DNA from: Paenibacillus thalictri
GTDB lineage: Bacteria > Bacillota > Bacilli > Paenibacillales > NBRC-103111
DNA: 64,000 nt
Direction of reading: 5' to 3'
Assembly: GCF_004307995.1 (NCBI RefSeq)
Contig: NZ_SIRE01000024.1
Coordinates: 103,626-167,625, forward strand
The position numbers and the translations under genes were made by a program. The notes under the pieces were generated by a model, which was not told the origin of the DNA, made no database searches, and was given only the letters and a program-made list of their open reading frames with translations. Positions 1 through 7,772 of this stretch are shown one piece after another (positions within the stretch are counted from its first letter, which is position 1; each line of letters opens with the position of its first letter).

Positions 1-6
1 GCACAT
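1..6 (-). CDS. Start of a minus-strand gene that leaves the window
   Basis: Only the first two codons (ATG TGC on the minus strand) lie in the window. They are preceded by a perfect AAGGAGG ribosome binding site (complement of 14-20) seven bases from the ATG, so a real gene very probably starts here and reads leftward. Nothing can be said about its product. It is divergent from the prenyltransferase operon and shares the 7-324 promoter region with it. Confidence 0.6.
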
Positions 7-324
7 GCACATTCCTCCTTCAAATTGTATGGTTCAAATCCTTTTCAGCCGATGCCGCCTAAAATATCTCGTTCGCTTTAGTTCTTTATAACGAACGATA
101 CCAAGCAGTATAACGCATAAATCGTCAAAATAAAAATCAGAAAACTTGGATTATTCCTTTTTAACGAACAAAATTCGCTGTTATCCTAGGTTATACTCCA
201 AAATACGGCGCAATACCGTTCTTTATACAGAACCTTTTGTTCGTTATAATGTTCTATGCAGTGGAGGGAGCTGCGCTAACCATACACGTAACCGCACCTA
301 AACGATGAAAAAGGAGGTTTGTTC
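7..324. promoter_or_regulatory. Divergent intergenic promoter region with reiterated GTTCGTTA motifs
   Basis: AT-rich region between two divergent translation starts. A TATAAT hexamer at 245-250 could be the -10 box of the rightward operon, though no good -35 is visible. The octamer GTTCGTTA occurs at 239-246 and, inverted, at 89-96 and 162-169. Related GTTC-TTTATA-type blocks occur at 81-90 and 219-228. No ORF is credible here. Confidence 0.4.
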
Positions 325-1239
325 ATGCCTCAAACCAAAGCGCATGTCAAGCCGGAAGGCTGGGAAAGCCAGCCGCTCGCCGTCCGCTACCTTGCTCTGA
401 TGCGGCCGCGGCAGTGGACGAAAAACTTGCTCGTATTTGCCGCTCTCATTTTTTCCGTCCGTCAGGCGGATCTGCACATGTTCGGTCAAGCGTTCTCCGG
501 TTTTGTGTTGTTTTGTCTCGTATCCAGCTGTGTGTATGTGCTCAACGATTACGTCGACCGCGATCGCGACCGTCTGCATCCGGAGAAAAAGCATAGGCCG
601 CTCGCTTCGGGATCGATTCATCCGCAGACGGCGCTGCTTTTCGGTTTTGTGCTGCTGGCGTCCTGCCTAGTGCTGGCCTTCCGCTTCCAGTTTGCTTTCG
701 GTTTTGTGCTGGCCGTTTATTTTTGCATGAATGTGTTGTACTCCCTGCGGCTTAAACATGTCGTCATCTTAGATCTGCTTATCGTAGCGTCCGGCTTCGT
801 GTTACGCGCGGTAGGCGGCGGGCTGGTCATCGGCGTGCCGTTAACGCCGTGGTTTCTGTTTTGCACGATGCTGCTGGCGTTGTTCCTGGCGATCGGCAAA
901 CGCAGGCACGAGCTCGCCTTGATGCAAAGCGGATCGGGCGCGCACCGTAAAGTGCTGGAATCGTATTCGATGGAAATGCTGAATCAAATGTCGGGTATTG
1001 TGACAACGGCGACAATCATGAGTTACGCGTTGTTTACCTTTACCTCGGGGCATACGATTCACTTGATGTGGACGCTTATTTTTGTGCTTTATGGGATGTT
1101 CCGCTACTTGTATTTGATTCATATCGAAGGAAAGGGAGGCCGTCCGGAGAAGCTGCTGCTGGAGGACAAGCATATTTTGCTGACAGCCGTGTTGTTTGCA
1201 AGCTCCGTAGTTTTCCTGCTGTTGTTTTTTAAGCAATAG
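325..1239 (+). CDS. UbiA-family prenyltransferase, decaprenyl-phosphate phosphoribosyltransferase-like
   Basis: A 304-residue integral membrane protein of the UbiA superfamily. The aspartate-rich motif NDYVDRDRDRLHP (about residues 74-86), followed by KxxRPLASG, and the second-loop signature LDLLIVASGFVLRAVGGG are those of the DPPR synthase branch, which joins PRPP to polyprenyl phosphate, and not those of quinone or heme branches. ATG 325 is preferred over the in-frame TTG at 319 because AAGGAGG (311-317) lies seven bases before it. It is first in an operon with an SMR-type protein, a PAP2 phosphatase and a GT-C-like protein, which supports a role in making a lipid-linked pentose donor at the inner face of the membrane. 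The prenyl chain length and the exact sugar are unknown. Confidence 0.85.
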   Translation: MPQTKAHVKPEGWESQPLAVRYLALMRPRQWTKNLLVFAALIFSVRQADLHMFGQAFSGFVLFCLVSSCVYVLNDYVDRDRDRLHPEKKHRPLASGSIHPQTALLFGFVLLASCLVLAFRFQFAFGFVLAVYFCMNVLYSLRLKHVVILDLLIVASGFVLRAVGGGLVIGVPLTPWFLFCTMLLALFLAIGKRRHELALMQSGSGAHRKVLESYSMEMLNQMSGIVTTATIMSYALFTFTSGHTIHLMWTLIFVLYGMFRYLYLIHIEGKGGRPEKLLLEDKHILLTAVLFASSVVFLLLFFKQ

Positions 1240-1291
1240 GGTCTGCCGGCAAGCATTGCGCAAATAAGCGTATAAGGGAGGAAATACTGCG

Positions 1292-1645
1292 GTGATCCAT
1301 TATTTATGGTTAATCTTATCCGTACTGCTTGGAGCCGCGGGGCAGGTGCTGATGAAATGGGGCGTCAGCTCCGCGAAGCCGGCTGGTGCGGAAATGTGGT
1401 CTTGGTCCGCCGTTTTGGCTTATTGGCCCGTTGCGGCAGGACTTGCCTGCTATGGCTTCAGCTCGGTGTTCTGGCTGTTTGCGCTGCGGAAATTTCCGCT
1501 GAGTACCGCATATCCGATGGTCAGCCTCGGGTACATTCTCGTCATGGTGCTCGGATTTTATTTATTTCAGGAATCGTTATCGATGCAAAAATGGTTCGGC
1601 GCCGCCTTCATTATGTGCGGAGTGCTGCTTATTGCGCGTGCCTAG
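1292..1645 (+). CDS. Small EamA/SMR-type membrane protein, candidate lipid-sugar flippase
   Basis: 117 residues with four predicted membrane segments. The N-terminal GAAGQVLMKWG and the central STAYPMVSLGYILVMVLG are typical of the four-helix SMR/EamA group, which includes drug exporters and ArnE/ArnF-like undecaprenyl-phospho-sugar flippases. GTG 1292 is preceded by GGGAGG (1276-1281). It lies 52 bp after the UbiA gene and before the PAP2 gene. That position suggests translocation of the polyprenyl-phospho-sugar across the membrane; this rests on context only, and drug export is the main alternative. Confidence 0.75.
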   Translation: MIHYLWLILSVLLGAAGQVLMKWGVSSAKPAGAEMWSWSAVLAYWPVAAGLACYGFSSVFWLFALRKFPLSTAYPMVSLGYILVMVLGFYLFQESLSMQKWFGAAFIMCGVLLIARA

Positions 1646-1696
1646 ACGCATCAACAAAGGCGCATATAGGCGCCGTGAACAAAGGAGGGGATCGCC

Positions 1697-2131
1697 GTGG
1701 GAATCAACGCCGGTCTGCTGTATCCGGCGCTGCCTTTTATAGCATGGCTAGTGTCGGGTACGCTGAAATATGCGGTGAACCGGATGCTTCACGGGCAAGA
1801 TGCCCGCAAACTGATCGGCAACGGCGGCTTTCCAAGCACGCATACGTCGGTTGTTTCTTCGGTGGCGATGCTGATCGGCTTTCATGAAGGCTGGGGAACG
1901 CCAATGTTTGGCCTTGCGGTGGCCCTCACTTACATAGTGATGATTGATGCGGTGGGAATACGCCGGGCTGTTGGCGACAATGCGAAGCGGCTTAATAAGT
2001 TGACTCGCGAAATCGCCGGGGCAAGCGAACCCGCGCTGCGTGAACGGCAGGGACATACCCGGCCGGAAGTGCTGGGTGGTCTTGGCGTGGGCACGCTGCT
2101 GGGCTGGGTTGCCTCGCTGCTGATTGGATAA
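1697..2131 (+). CDS. Divergent PAP2 (DUF212, YuiD-like) membrane phosphatase
   Basis: 144 residues, hydrophobic. It carries the PAP2 motif GFPSTHTS in its N-terminal third and the later block DAVGIRRAVGDNAKRLN, which are diagnostic of the divergent PAP2 (DUF212) family. GTG 1697 follows AAAGGAGGGG (1681-1690). In this operon the natural guess is removal of the 5-phosphate from polyprenyl-phosphoryl-5-phosphoribose, as a PAP2-type enzyme does in mycobacteria; this is inference from gene order. DUF212 proteins are otherwise common in Bacilli with no settled substrate. Confidence 0.85.
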   Translation: MGINAGLLYPALPFIAWLVSGTLKYAVNRMLHGQDARKLIGNGGFPSTHTSVVSSVAMLIGFHEGWGTPMFGLAVALTYIVMIDAVGIRRAVGDNAKRLNKLTREIAGASEPALRERQGHTRPEVLGGLGVGTLLGWVASLLIG

Positions 2132-2182
2132 AACGAAACGGCATATGGAGTTTGAAACATATCGGATATAGGGGGTGGCACT

Positions 2183-3859
2183 ATGAATAATCGAATCGCC
2201 TGTACGGCAACGGTCACCGGCATGACCCTTCTGACTTTTGTCGCAGCCGCCTTTATGGTGCCGGCGCTGCTGTTTTTGACCGGGTTGCCGATGTCGTGGG
2301 CAGATCTTTGGCTTGCGGCGGGGCTTGCCGTTGCATTTGCCTGGTTCGCTTCAAAAAAACTGGCGGCTGAGGGGCATATGGCAGTTTTTGCCATTTCGGC
2401 TGGGCTGAGCGCGCTGCTGTTTGTTTGCGGATTTATCGTCTGCGGCTGGTTCTACGATTTGTCCTACGACGGGCAGGCGTATCACCAGGAGGCGATCATT
2501 CATCTGGCTGAGGGCTGGAATCCGGCCTATGATAAGGAGCTTGCCGTGCCGACGGGGCAAAGCCTGTGGATCAACCATTACGCCAAAGCGGCGGAAATTG
2601 CGGCGGCTTCCGTTTATATGGCGACAGGCCATCTCGAGCAAAGCAAGCTGATTAATCTGCTCGCCATCTTTGCATCCGGCCTGCTCAGCGCTGGCGCGCT
2701 GCTGGCTTTAAAACCCGGGAACCGGATATCCGCTTGGGTAGTGGCGGCGCTGCTTGCGCTGAACCCGGTCAGCGTGTACCAGTCGTTTACTTTTTATGTC
2801 GACGGTCTGCTCGGCTCGCTGCTGCTTTGCTTGCTTGCGCTTGGCTGTCTGGCATTTGTCCGCCCCGGGTGGCTGACGCTTACGGCATACACGCTGGCAA
2901 TGATTATGATTATGAACATTAAATTTACCGCGATCGCTTATGCCGGTGTGTTGACCGTGGCGCTGCTTGTCGCTCTTTATATGAGCGAGCAGTTCGGCTG
3001 GCTCAAACGGCTGTTCCGTATCGCAGCGGTCGGGGGGATTATTGGCGCACTGATCGTCGGGTACAACCCTTACGTCACCAATACGCTCCACTATGGGCAT
3101 CCGTTTTACCCGCTTGCCGGCGAAAACGCGATTGATGTGGTGAAAAATTTTACGCCGCGGAATTTGGAGCGCATGAACCGCTTCGAGCAGGTCGCCGCCT
3201 CATATTTCGCCGAACCAATGGGCAACGATACGGCCAAAAAACCGACGCAGTTCCGCTGGCCGTTTACGTTCAGCGCCAAGGAACTGCCGACTTTTGCCGA
3301 AACGGATGTCGCGGTTGCCGGCTTCGGGCCTTTATTCAGCGGCGCGCTTCTCTTGGCGCTGCTGGTGTTGGCGCTCGCCTTCCGGCGGCGACCGGCTATC
3401 GCTTTGGCCGCAGGCGGGGTGATCGCCGCGCTGGCGGTTTCCTCGTTTATCAACCCGGCGGCTTGGTGGGCCCGGTATGTGCCGCAGCTATGGATCGTGC
3501 CGCTGATTTGCGTGTGGCTTGCTTTTTGCCTGAAGGGTTACCGGCTGCTGCAAGGCGTCGGCGTCGCTTTGGCTGTTGTCATTGCGGCGAACGCTCTTCT
3601 GGTCAGCGGCTCGTTTGTCGCGAATCAATGGGCCTGGAGCGGGCAACTGCGCACGCAGCTGGCTGAGCTGAAGACGGTACCCCAACCGGTGAAAGCGGAA
3701 TTTACGTACAGCTGGTCCAACCGGGAACGGCTGAAGACGTTTGGCATCGCATTCGAAGAAGAGACGCCGCTGGTTTGCAGCTCCGAGAAGGTGACGTTGT
3801 TTAAGTCGGGCACCACGCTTTGCATCGATAAGGGAGCCATGCAAGCCAAAGCGCAGTAG
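2183..3859 (+). CDS. Polytopic GT-C-like membrane glycosyltransferase
   Basis: 558 residues with about eleven hydrophobic segments. A long first external loop begins with the acidic motif DLSYDGQAYHQ, at the place where GT-C enzymes carry their catalytic Asp, and is followed by NHYAKAAE. The C-terminal 100 residues form a soluble tail. ATG 2183 has a GGGGGTGG binding site. GT-C enzymes use polyprenyl-phospho-sugars as donors outside the membrane, so this is the expected acceptor-side enzyme for the preceding genes. The family could not be named more precisely, and its acceptor is unknown. Confidence 0.65.
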   Translation: MNNRIACTATVTGMTLLTFVAAAFMVPALLFLTGLPMSWADLWLAAGLAVAFAWFASKKLAAEGHMAVFAISAGLSALLFVCGFIVCGWFYDLSYDGQAYHQEAIIHLAEGWNPAYDKELAVPTGQSLWINHYAKAAEIAAASVYMATGHLEQSKLINLLAIFASGLLSAGALLALKPGNRISAWVVAALLALNPVSVYQSFTFYVDGLLGSLLLCLLALGCLAFVRPGWLTLTAYTLAMIMIMNIKFTAIAYAGVLTVALLVALYMSEQFGWLKRLFRIAAVGGIIGALIVGYNPYVTNTLHYGHPFYPLAGENAIDVVKNFTPRNLERMNRFEQVAASYFAEPMGNDTAKKPTQFRWPFTFSAKELPTFAETDVAVAGFGPLFSGALLLALLVLALAFRRRPAIALAAGGVIAALAVSSFINPAAWWARYVPQLWIVPLICVWLAFCLKGYRLLQGVGVALAVVIAANALLVSGSFVANQWAWSGQLRTQLAELKTVPQPVKAEFTYSWSNRERLKTFGIAFEEETPLVCSSEKVTLFKSGTTLCIDKGAMQAKAQ

Positions 3860-3877
3860 AGAGGTGAAATAATTGTC

Positions 3878-6151
3878 ATGCACGTTGCAATCAATAAAAA
3901 AATAATGCTGGCGCTGCTCATAGTTGTTCTGCTGGCGGTTTGCGCCGGGTTGTGGTTTTGGAGCTCTCCGGTGCGTGGTCTATTTACCAGCGGTGGCAAA
4001 AGCATTCCGGCCTCCGCTCTGCCGGTATTCGAAGAGGGCGGTGTCAAGCTAACCTCCGCCGCTAAAGAAGGTCATTTGGCGGTTTACGACGGGAAGGCAT
4101 GGAAACCGCAGTTTTGGTCGGGCGTCAACATGGGCGCCACTACGCCGGGCCATGCGCCTGGGGAGCTCAGTCCGACGAAAGAGGATTATTTGCGCTGGTT
4201 TGCGCAAATGAAAGACATGCATGCGGATGTTGTCCGGGTGTACACGATACTGCCGCCGTATTTTTACGAGGCGCTGGCGGAATTCAACTCCGGTCGAACG
4301 GATCCGCTTTATATTTTGCAGGGCGTATGGGCGCCGGATGAACAGCTTGTCGGCGCGGACGGGCAAGGTTACGACGCGCTGCAGCCGGAGACGATCCGCT
4401 TGTTCGAACAGGAAATTCGCGACGCGGTGCAAGCCGTTCACGGGCAGTTGAAACGGAAAGCGGAGCCCGGCCACGCATCCGGCAAATTTACTGCCGATGT
4501 TTCGCCTTATGTGCTTGGCTGGGTGATCGGCACCGAATGGGATCCTTTCGCTGTGAAGGCGACGGACGATGCGCATCCCGGCATGCAGCCGTTCCGGGGC
4601 ACTTATTTTCAGGCGGCCTCCGGCGCAACGCCTTTCGAAAGCTGGCTGGCCCAAATGATGGATGTTCTCGCGTTAGAGGACATGAAATACGGCTGGCAGC
4701 ACCCGGTTTCATTCACCAACTGGGTGACGACCGACCCGCTGACGCATCCGAACGAGCCGCTTGACAACGAAGATATGGTTTCGGTCGACCCGATGCGTAT
4801 TGCTGCGCAAGAAAGCTGGAAAGCAGGTTATTTTGCCTCTTATCACGTTTACCCGTATTATCCCGACCTGCTGCGGTATGAGGAAAAATATCAGACTTAC
4901 AAAGACAGTGAGGGGAACGTCAACCCTTATGCCGGCTATTTGCACGATTTGCGCGAGCATCACCGCGGCATCCCGCTAATCGTCGCCGAATACGGCGTGC
5001 CAAGCTCGCGGGGGATGGCTCATTTTGGTCCGTTGGACCGCAATCAGGGCATGCATACGGAAAAAGAGCAAGGGCAGATCGACGCAGATCTGTACCGCAG
5101 TATCTACAATGAAAGCTTCGATGGCGCGATGTTGTTTTCTTGGCAGGACGAATGGTTCAAAATTACGTGGAACACGATGGAGCTCGACTCGCCGGTCGAC
5201 CGCCGCCCGATGTGGCGAAATATGCTGACTAACGAGGAGCATTTTGGCGTGCTCGCGGTAGAGCCGGGGAATTCGGCGGACGATTTGGTCATATTGGACG
5301 GGAAGACCGGCGATTGGGACCGCCGCAAAAATACGGCGAGCCGGGATTACGACGGCTACAGCCTCACCGTCTCGCATGATGAAGCTTATTTGTACATGCT
5401 GCTACAAAGCAAAAACGGCGATTGGAAGCTGGAAGACAAACCGCTGTATATCGGTTTCGACACATTGGATGGAGGAAGCGCCAAAGCCGACAAAGCGCCC
5501 GGAATCACCTTCAGCGGCGGGCAGGAATTTGTCATGAAGCTCGGCGGAGGGGAAGATTCGGCGATCTACGCGGGAAGCGCGTACGATTACCACACGTGGA
5601 TGTACGGTCACCAAAGCAAAATGATGCCTTGGCAGGAGGCGTGGTCCCATTCGGAAAACGGGCTGTTTCTGCCTTGGAGGCTGCCGGTCGGCAAACCGAT
5701 GACGCTGCCGCAAACCAAGGAGCAGCTGCCTTTTGAAGATGTCGAGGTGGGCAAGCTGCACTACGGCACATCGGACCCAAGCAGCGACGAATTCAACAAT
5801 TTGGCCGATTGGTATGCGCAAGGGCAGGTTATCGAGGTGCGTATTCCTTGGCTGCTGCTTGGTTTTACCGATCCCAGCACACATCGCGTATGGCGTTATC
5901 CTTATGAGGCCAACGGGTTCAAAATGACGGAAAGCAAGGCGGTCAAGGTAGAGCCGCATTTGTCCGCCAATCCCGATCCGCTGGATCCGGTCGCTTACAA
6001 ATGGGATAACTGGAATAAGCCGGCGTCTCACGAACGGCTGAAGAAAAGTTATCCGCTGCTGCAGAAAGCGTTCGGCGAGCTCGGACAGCAGCCGCCCAAA
6101 GCGGCTTCACCAGGCAAAGTGGACGTCGCTTCGCCGCAAGCTGCGCAATAA
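3878..6151 (+). CDS. Membrane-anchored glycosidase-like protein (clan A TIM-barrel type)
   Basis: 757 residues. An N-terminal signal anchor (about residues 8-30) is followed by a barrel-like region. GWVIGTEWDP has the form of an acid/base Glu after strand 4, and LIVAEYGVPSS that of a nucleophile Glu after strand 7, as in GH2/GH5-like enzymes. After about residue 470 comes a beta-rich C-terminal domain resembling CBM9/DOMON-type carbohydrate-binding folds. ATG 3878 lies in the spacer after the GT-C gene, with GAGAGGTG at 3859-3866. As last gene of the operon it may trim or remodel the glycan made by the upstream genes. Proteins of this type are often annotated loosely as glycosyltransferase or glycosidase; substrate unknown. 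Confidence 0.6.
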   Translation: MHVAINKKIMLALLIVVLLAVCAGLWFWSSPVRGLFTSGGKSIPASALPVFEEGGVKLTSAAKEGHLAVYDGKAWKPQFWSGVNMGATTPGHAPGELSPTKEDYLRWFAQMKDMHADVVRVYTILPPYFYEALAEFNSGRTDPLYILQGVWAPDEQLVGADGQGYDALQPETIRLFEQEIRDAVQAVHGQLKRKAEPGHASGKFTADVSPYVLGWVIGTEWDPFAVKATDDAHPGMQPFRGTYFQAASGATPFESWLAQMMDVLALEDMKYGWQHPVSFTNWVTTDPLTHPNEPLDNEDMVSVDPMRIAAQESWKAGYFASYHVYPYYPDLLRYEEKYQTYKDSEGNVNPYAGYLHDLREHHRGIPLIVAEYGVPSSRGMAHFGPLDRNQGMHTEKEQGQIDADLYRSIYNESFDGAMLFSWQDEWFKITWNTMELDSPVDRRPMWRNMLTNEEHFGVLAVEPGNSADDLVILDGKTGDWDRRKNTASRDYDGYSLTVSHDEAYLYMLLQSKNGDWKLEDKPLYIGFDTLDGGSAKADKAPGITFSGGQEFVMKLGGGEDSAIYAGSAYDYHTWMYGHQSKMMPWQEAWSHSENGLFLPWRLPVGKPMTLPQTKEQLPFEDVEVGKLHYGTSDPSSDEFNNLADWYAQGQVIEVRIPWLLLGFTDPSTHRVWRYPYEANGFKMTESKAVKVEPHLSANPDPLDPVAYKWDNWNKPASHERLKKSYPLLQKAFGELGQQPPKAASPGKVDVASPQAAQ

Positions 6152-6225
6152 GCGGTAGTTCCTCTGTACACCGCAGGCTGCGCAATAAACGATAGTTCCT
6201 CTTTACATCGCAGGCTGCGCAATAA
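6140..6225 (+). repeat. 37-bp tandem repeat overlapping the stop codon of the glycosidase-like gene
   Basis: GCTGCGCAATAA recurs at 6140, 6177 and 6214 with an exact 37-bp period. Units one and two are near identical (shared core TAGTTCCTCT); unit three is cut short. The TAA of the upstream gene is part of unit one, so the repeat grew from the gene's 3' end. Confidence 0.85.
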
Positions 6226-6303
6226 TTCGAAGTTTTTATTTTGAGCGTCTTCCGTTTTTATGTATAATAAAGTCCAGCAAGTTCATGAGAGGATGAGAAA
6301 CAA

Positions 6304-6600
6304 GTGCTGGCAATAACGGGATACAGCGTGGAATTTGTAAAAGATCCGTTTGGCATCTTAACCGGCGAACGTTATGAGTTCGAGTTGGATTTGGATGTCC
6401 CGGAGGATGACGAGCTGCACTCCGAAGACGGATTGTATGCGAGAGTCATTTACCGTGTGGAGGAAGGCCGCAGCGGCATCGTGAAATACGAGCTGTACGA
6501 AAGAAGTACAAGAAAGTATGTCGATTTTGAGCTGGAAGATGAGGAATTGAGCCAACTCGCCGCATTTTGCGAAGAACATTGGCAGGAAGCGGATAAATAG
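6304..6600 (+). CDS. Small acidic protein, DUF6509-like
   Basis: 98 residues, acidic, soluble. The opening ITGYSVEFVKDPFGILTGER and the later EDGLYARVIYRVEEG match my recollection of the DUF6509 family of Bacillales, whose function is unknown. GTG 6304 is preceded by AGAGGA at 6288-6293. It stands alone between the repeat at 6140-6225 and a convergent gene. A -10-like TATAAT in the upstream 6260s may be its own promoter. Confidence 0.7.
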   Translation: MLAITGYSVEFVKDPFGILTGERYEFELDLDVPEDDELHSEDGLYARVIYRVEEGRSGIVKYELYERSTRKYVDFELEDEELSQLAAFCEEHWQEADK

Positions 6601-6791
6601 ACGAAGCGCAGACAAGCGGCGATTCGATCAACGAATCCGTGTAATGCCAGTGGCGGTTAAGCGGATTCCGCAAGACGCACCGCCCTATTTAATGGGTCAG
6701 AACCGTCGCCCGCACACAATCAACGCAAAGCGCAGAAGTACACCTTGCACAGTTAATCTAGACGGCCGGGCAACCGCGCCTCCGACAGCAA

Positions 6792-6820
6792 AAAGCTGGC
6801 TGCCCCAAGCAGCCAGCTTT
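6792..6820 (-). terminator. Rho-independent terminator of the DUF6492-like gene
   Basis: An 11-bp perfect stem AAAGCTGGCTG / CAGCCAGCTTT with a seven-base loop. On the minus strand it is followed by a TTTTT run, so it ends the leftward gene that stops at 6828. The plus side lacks a T-run. Confidence 0.85.
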
Positions 6821-6827
6821 GTTACGG

Positions 6828-7604
6828 TTATTTTGCTTTTCGTGCATACCATTTGCGCTTATGCAAAGAGATCGATCTGAATTTGCTGGAAAGCTTTTTG
6901 ACGGTGCCCGGTGTCAGCTGCGCGGTACTTATGCCCGAGCTTTTGTTGAGCCATGTTTTAAACTTGATTTGTCCCGGGTTCTGGGAATGCAGGAAATTGC
7001 CGTACGTTTCGAATTCCGAGAAGGCAAACTGTTTTTTTCGGTTGAAATTGTTTAGAATCGCCTTGTACCAAGGAGTTTGGTGCCTGGCTTCGATCGCTTT
7101 TTTCAGCTGCACGACTTTGGCTTTTTCAAACAGCATATAATGCGCGACAAACGACTTGCTTGAAGAACGTTTTTTGCCAAGCAGCTTGCGGTACGTCACA
7201 AAATATTCAGGCTGGCTCCAATTCCGGTAAAAAAACACGGTTTTGCCGTTGGCTCTGAACGTATGCGGCCGCAGTAAAATCGTATCCGCATCGATTGTCA
7301 AATAGAACTTCCGGTTCGTTAATTTGGTGCTTCCCAGCTTTAACAGCTGCTGGTACATCCAGCCGGAGCGCTCCCATTTTGCGGAACTGTACCGGATATC
7401 CTTTTTGGTGATTGGAAGCACCGTGTTTTCATTGACAAACCTGCAGTTTTTGCGAGCGCACATCGCTTTGATCTTTTCACTTTCCGGCGAAACAACGATG
7501 ATCTCTCCGATGGTATGGGTTACATGTTTCCGCACACTGTCGATGACAAGCGGAAGGGTGCCGAGATCTTTTTCGATGGCCGGAATGATGACGTCAATGA
7601 CCAT
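6828..7604 (-). CDS. Glycosyltransferase-like protein, DUF6492 type
   Basis: 258 residues, basic, soluble. The N-terminus VIDVIIPAIEKDLGTLPLVI and the motif FYLTIDADTILLRP (a DxD-like Asp pair at the end of a strand) have the layout of a GT-A nucleotide-sugar transferase. The overall pattern fits DUF6492 proteins found in cell-surface glycan loci. The minus-strand ATG at 7604 is preceded by a GGAG-type site. It is monocistronic with its own terminator. Substrate unknown; the DUF number is from memory. Confidence 0.65.
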   Translation of the reverse strand: MVIDVIIPAIEKDLGTLPLVIDSVRKHVTHTIGEIIVVSPESEKIKAMCARKNCRFVNENTVLPITKKDIRYSSAKWERSGWMYQQLLKLGSTKLTNRKFYLTIDADTILLRPHTFRANGKTVFFYRNWSQPEYFVTYRKLLGKKRSSSKSFVAHYMLFEKAKVVQLKKAIEARHQTPWYKAILNNFNRKKQFAFSEFETYGNFLHSQNPGQIKFKTWLNKSSGISTAQLTPGTVKKLSSKFRSISLHKRKWYARKAK

Positions 7605-7772
7605 TTATTCAACTCCGTTTTAAAATTGACATAATAAAATCTGTAAGCAGAGTATGATGCCAGTGGGACGAAGGTGTGGGTAAAAGTTGAGTCGCGAGCA
7701 TTCACGGCTCTATTTTTTTGCTGTTTTATGGTATGCTGAACGGAAGATGACCGGAGAGGAGCAATTACAAGC

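Noticed and set aside
231..243. GAAC-N5-GTTC resembling a LexA box
   Set aside because: The Bacillus LexA box needs a four-base spacer (GAAC-N4-GTTC); here it is five, so it was not called.
7626..7658. TTGACA with a downstream TATGAT as promoter of the MFS gene at 7773
   Set aside because: The spacer is 21 bp, too long for a sigma-A promoter.
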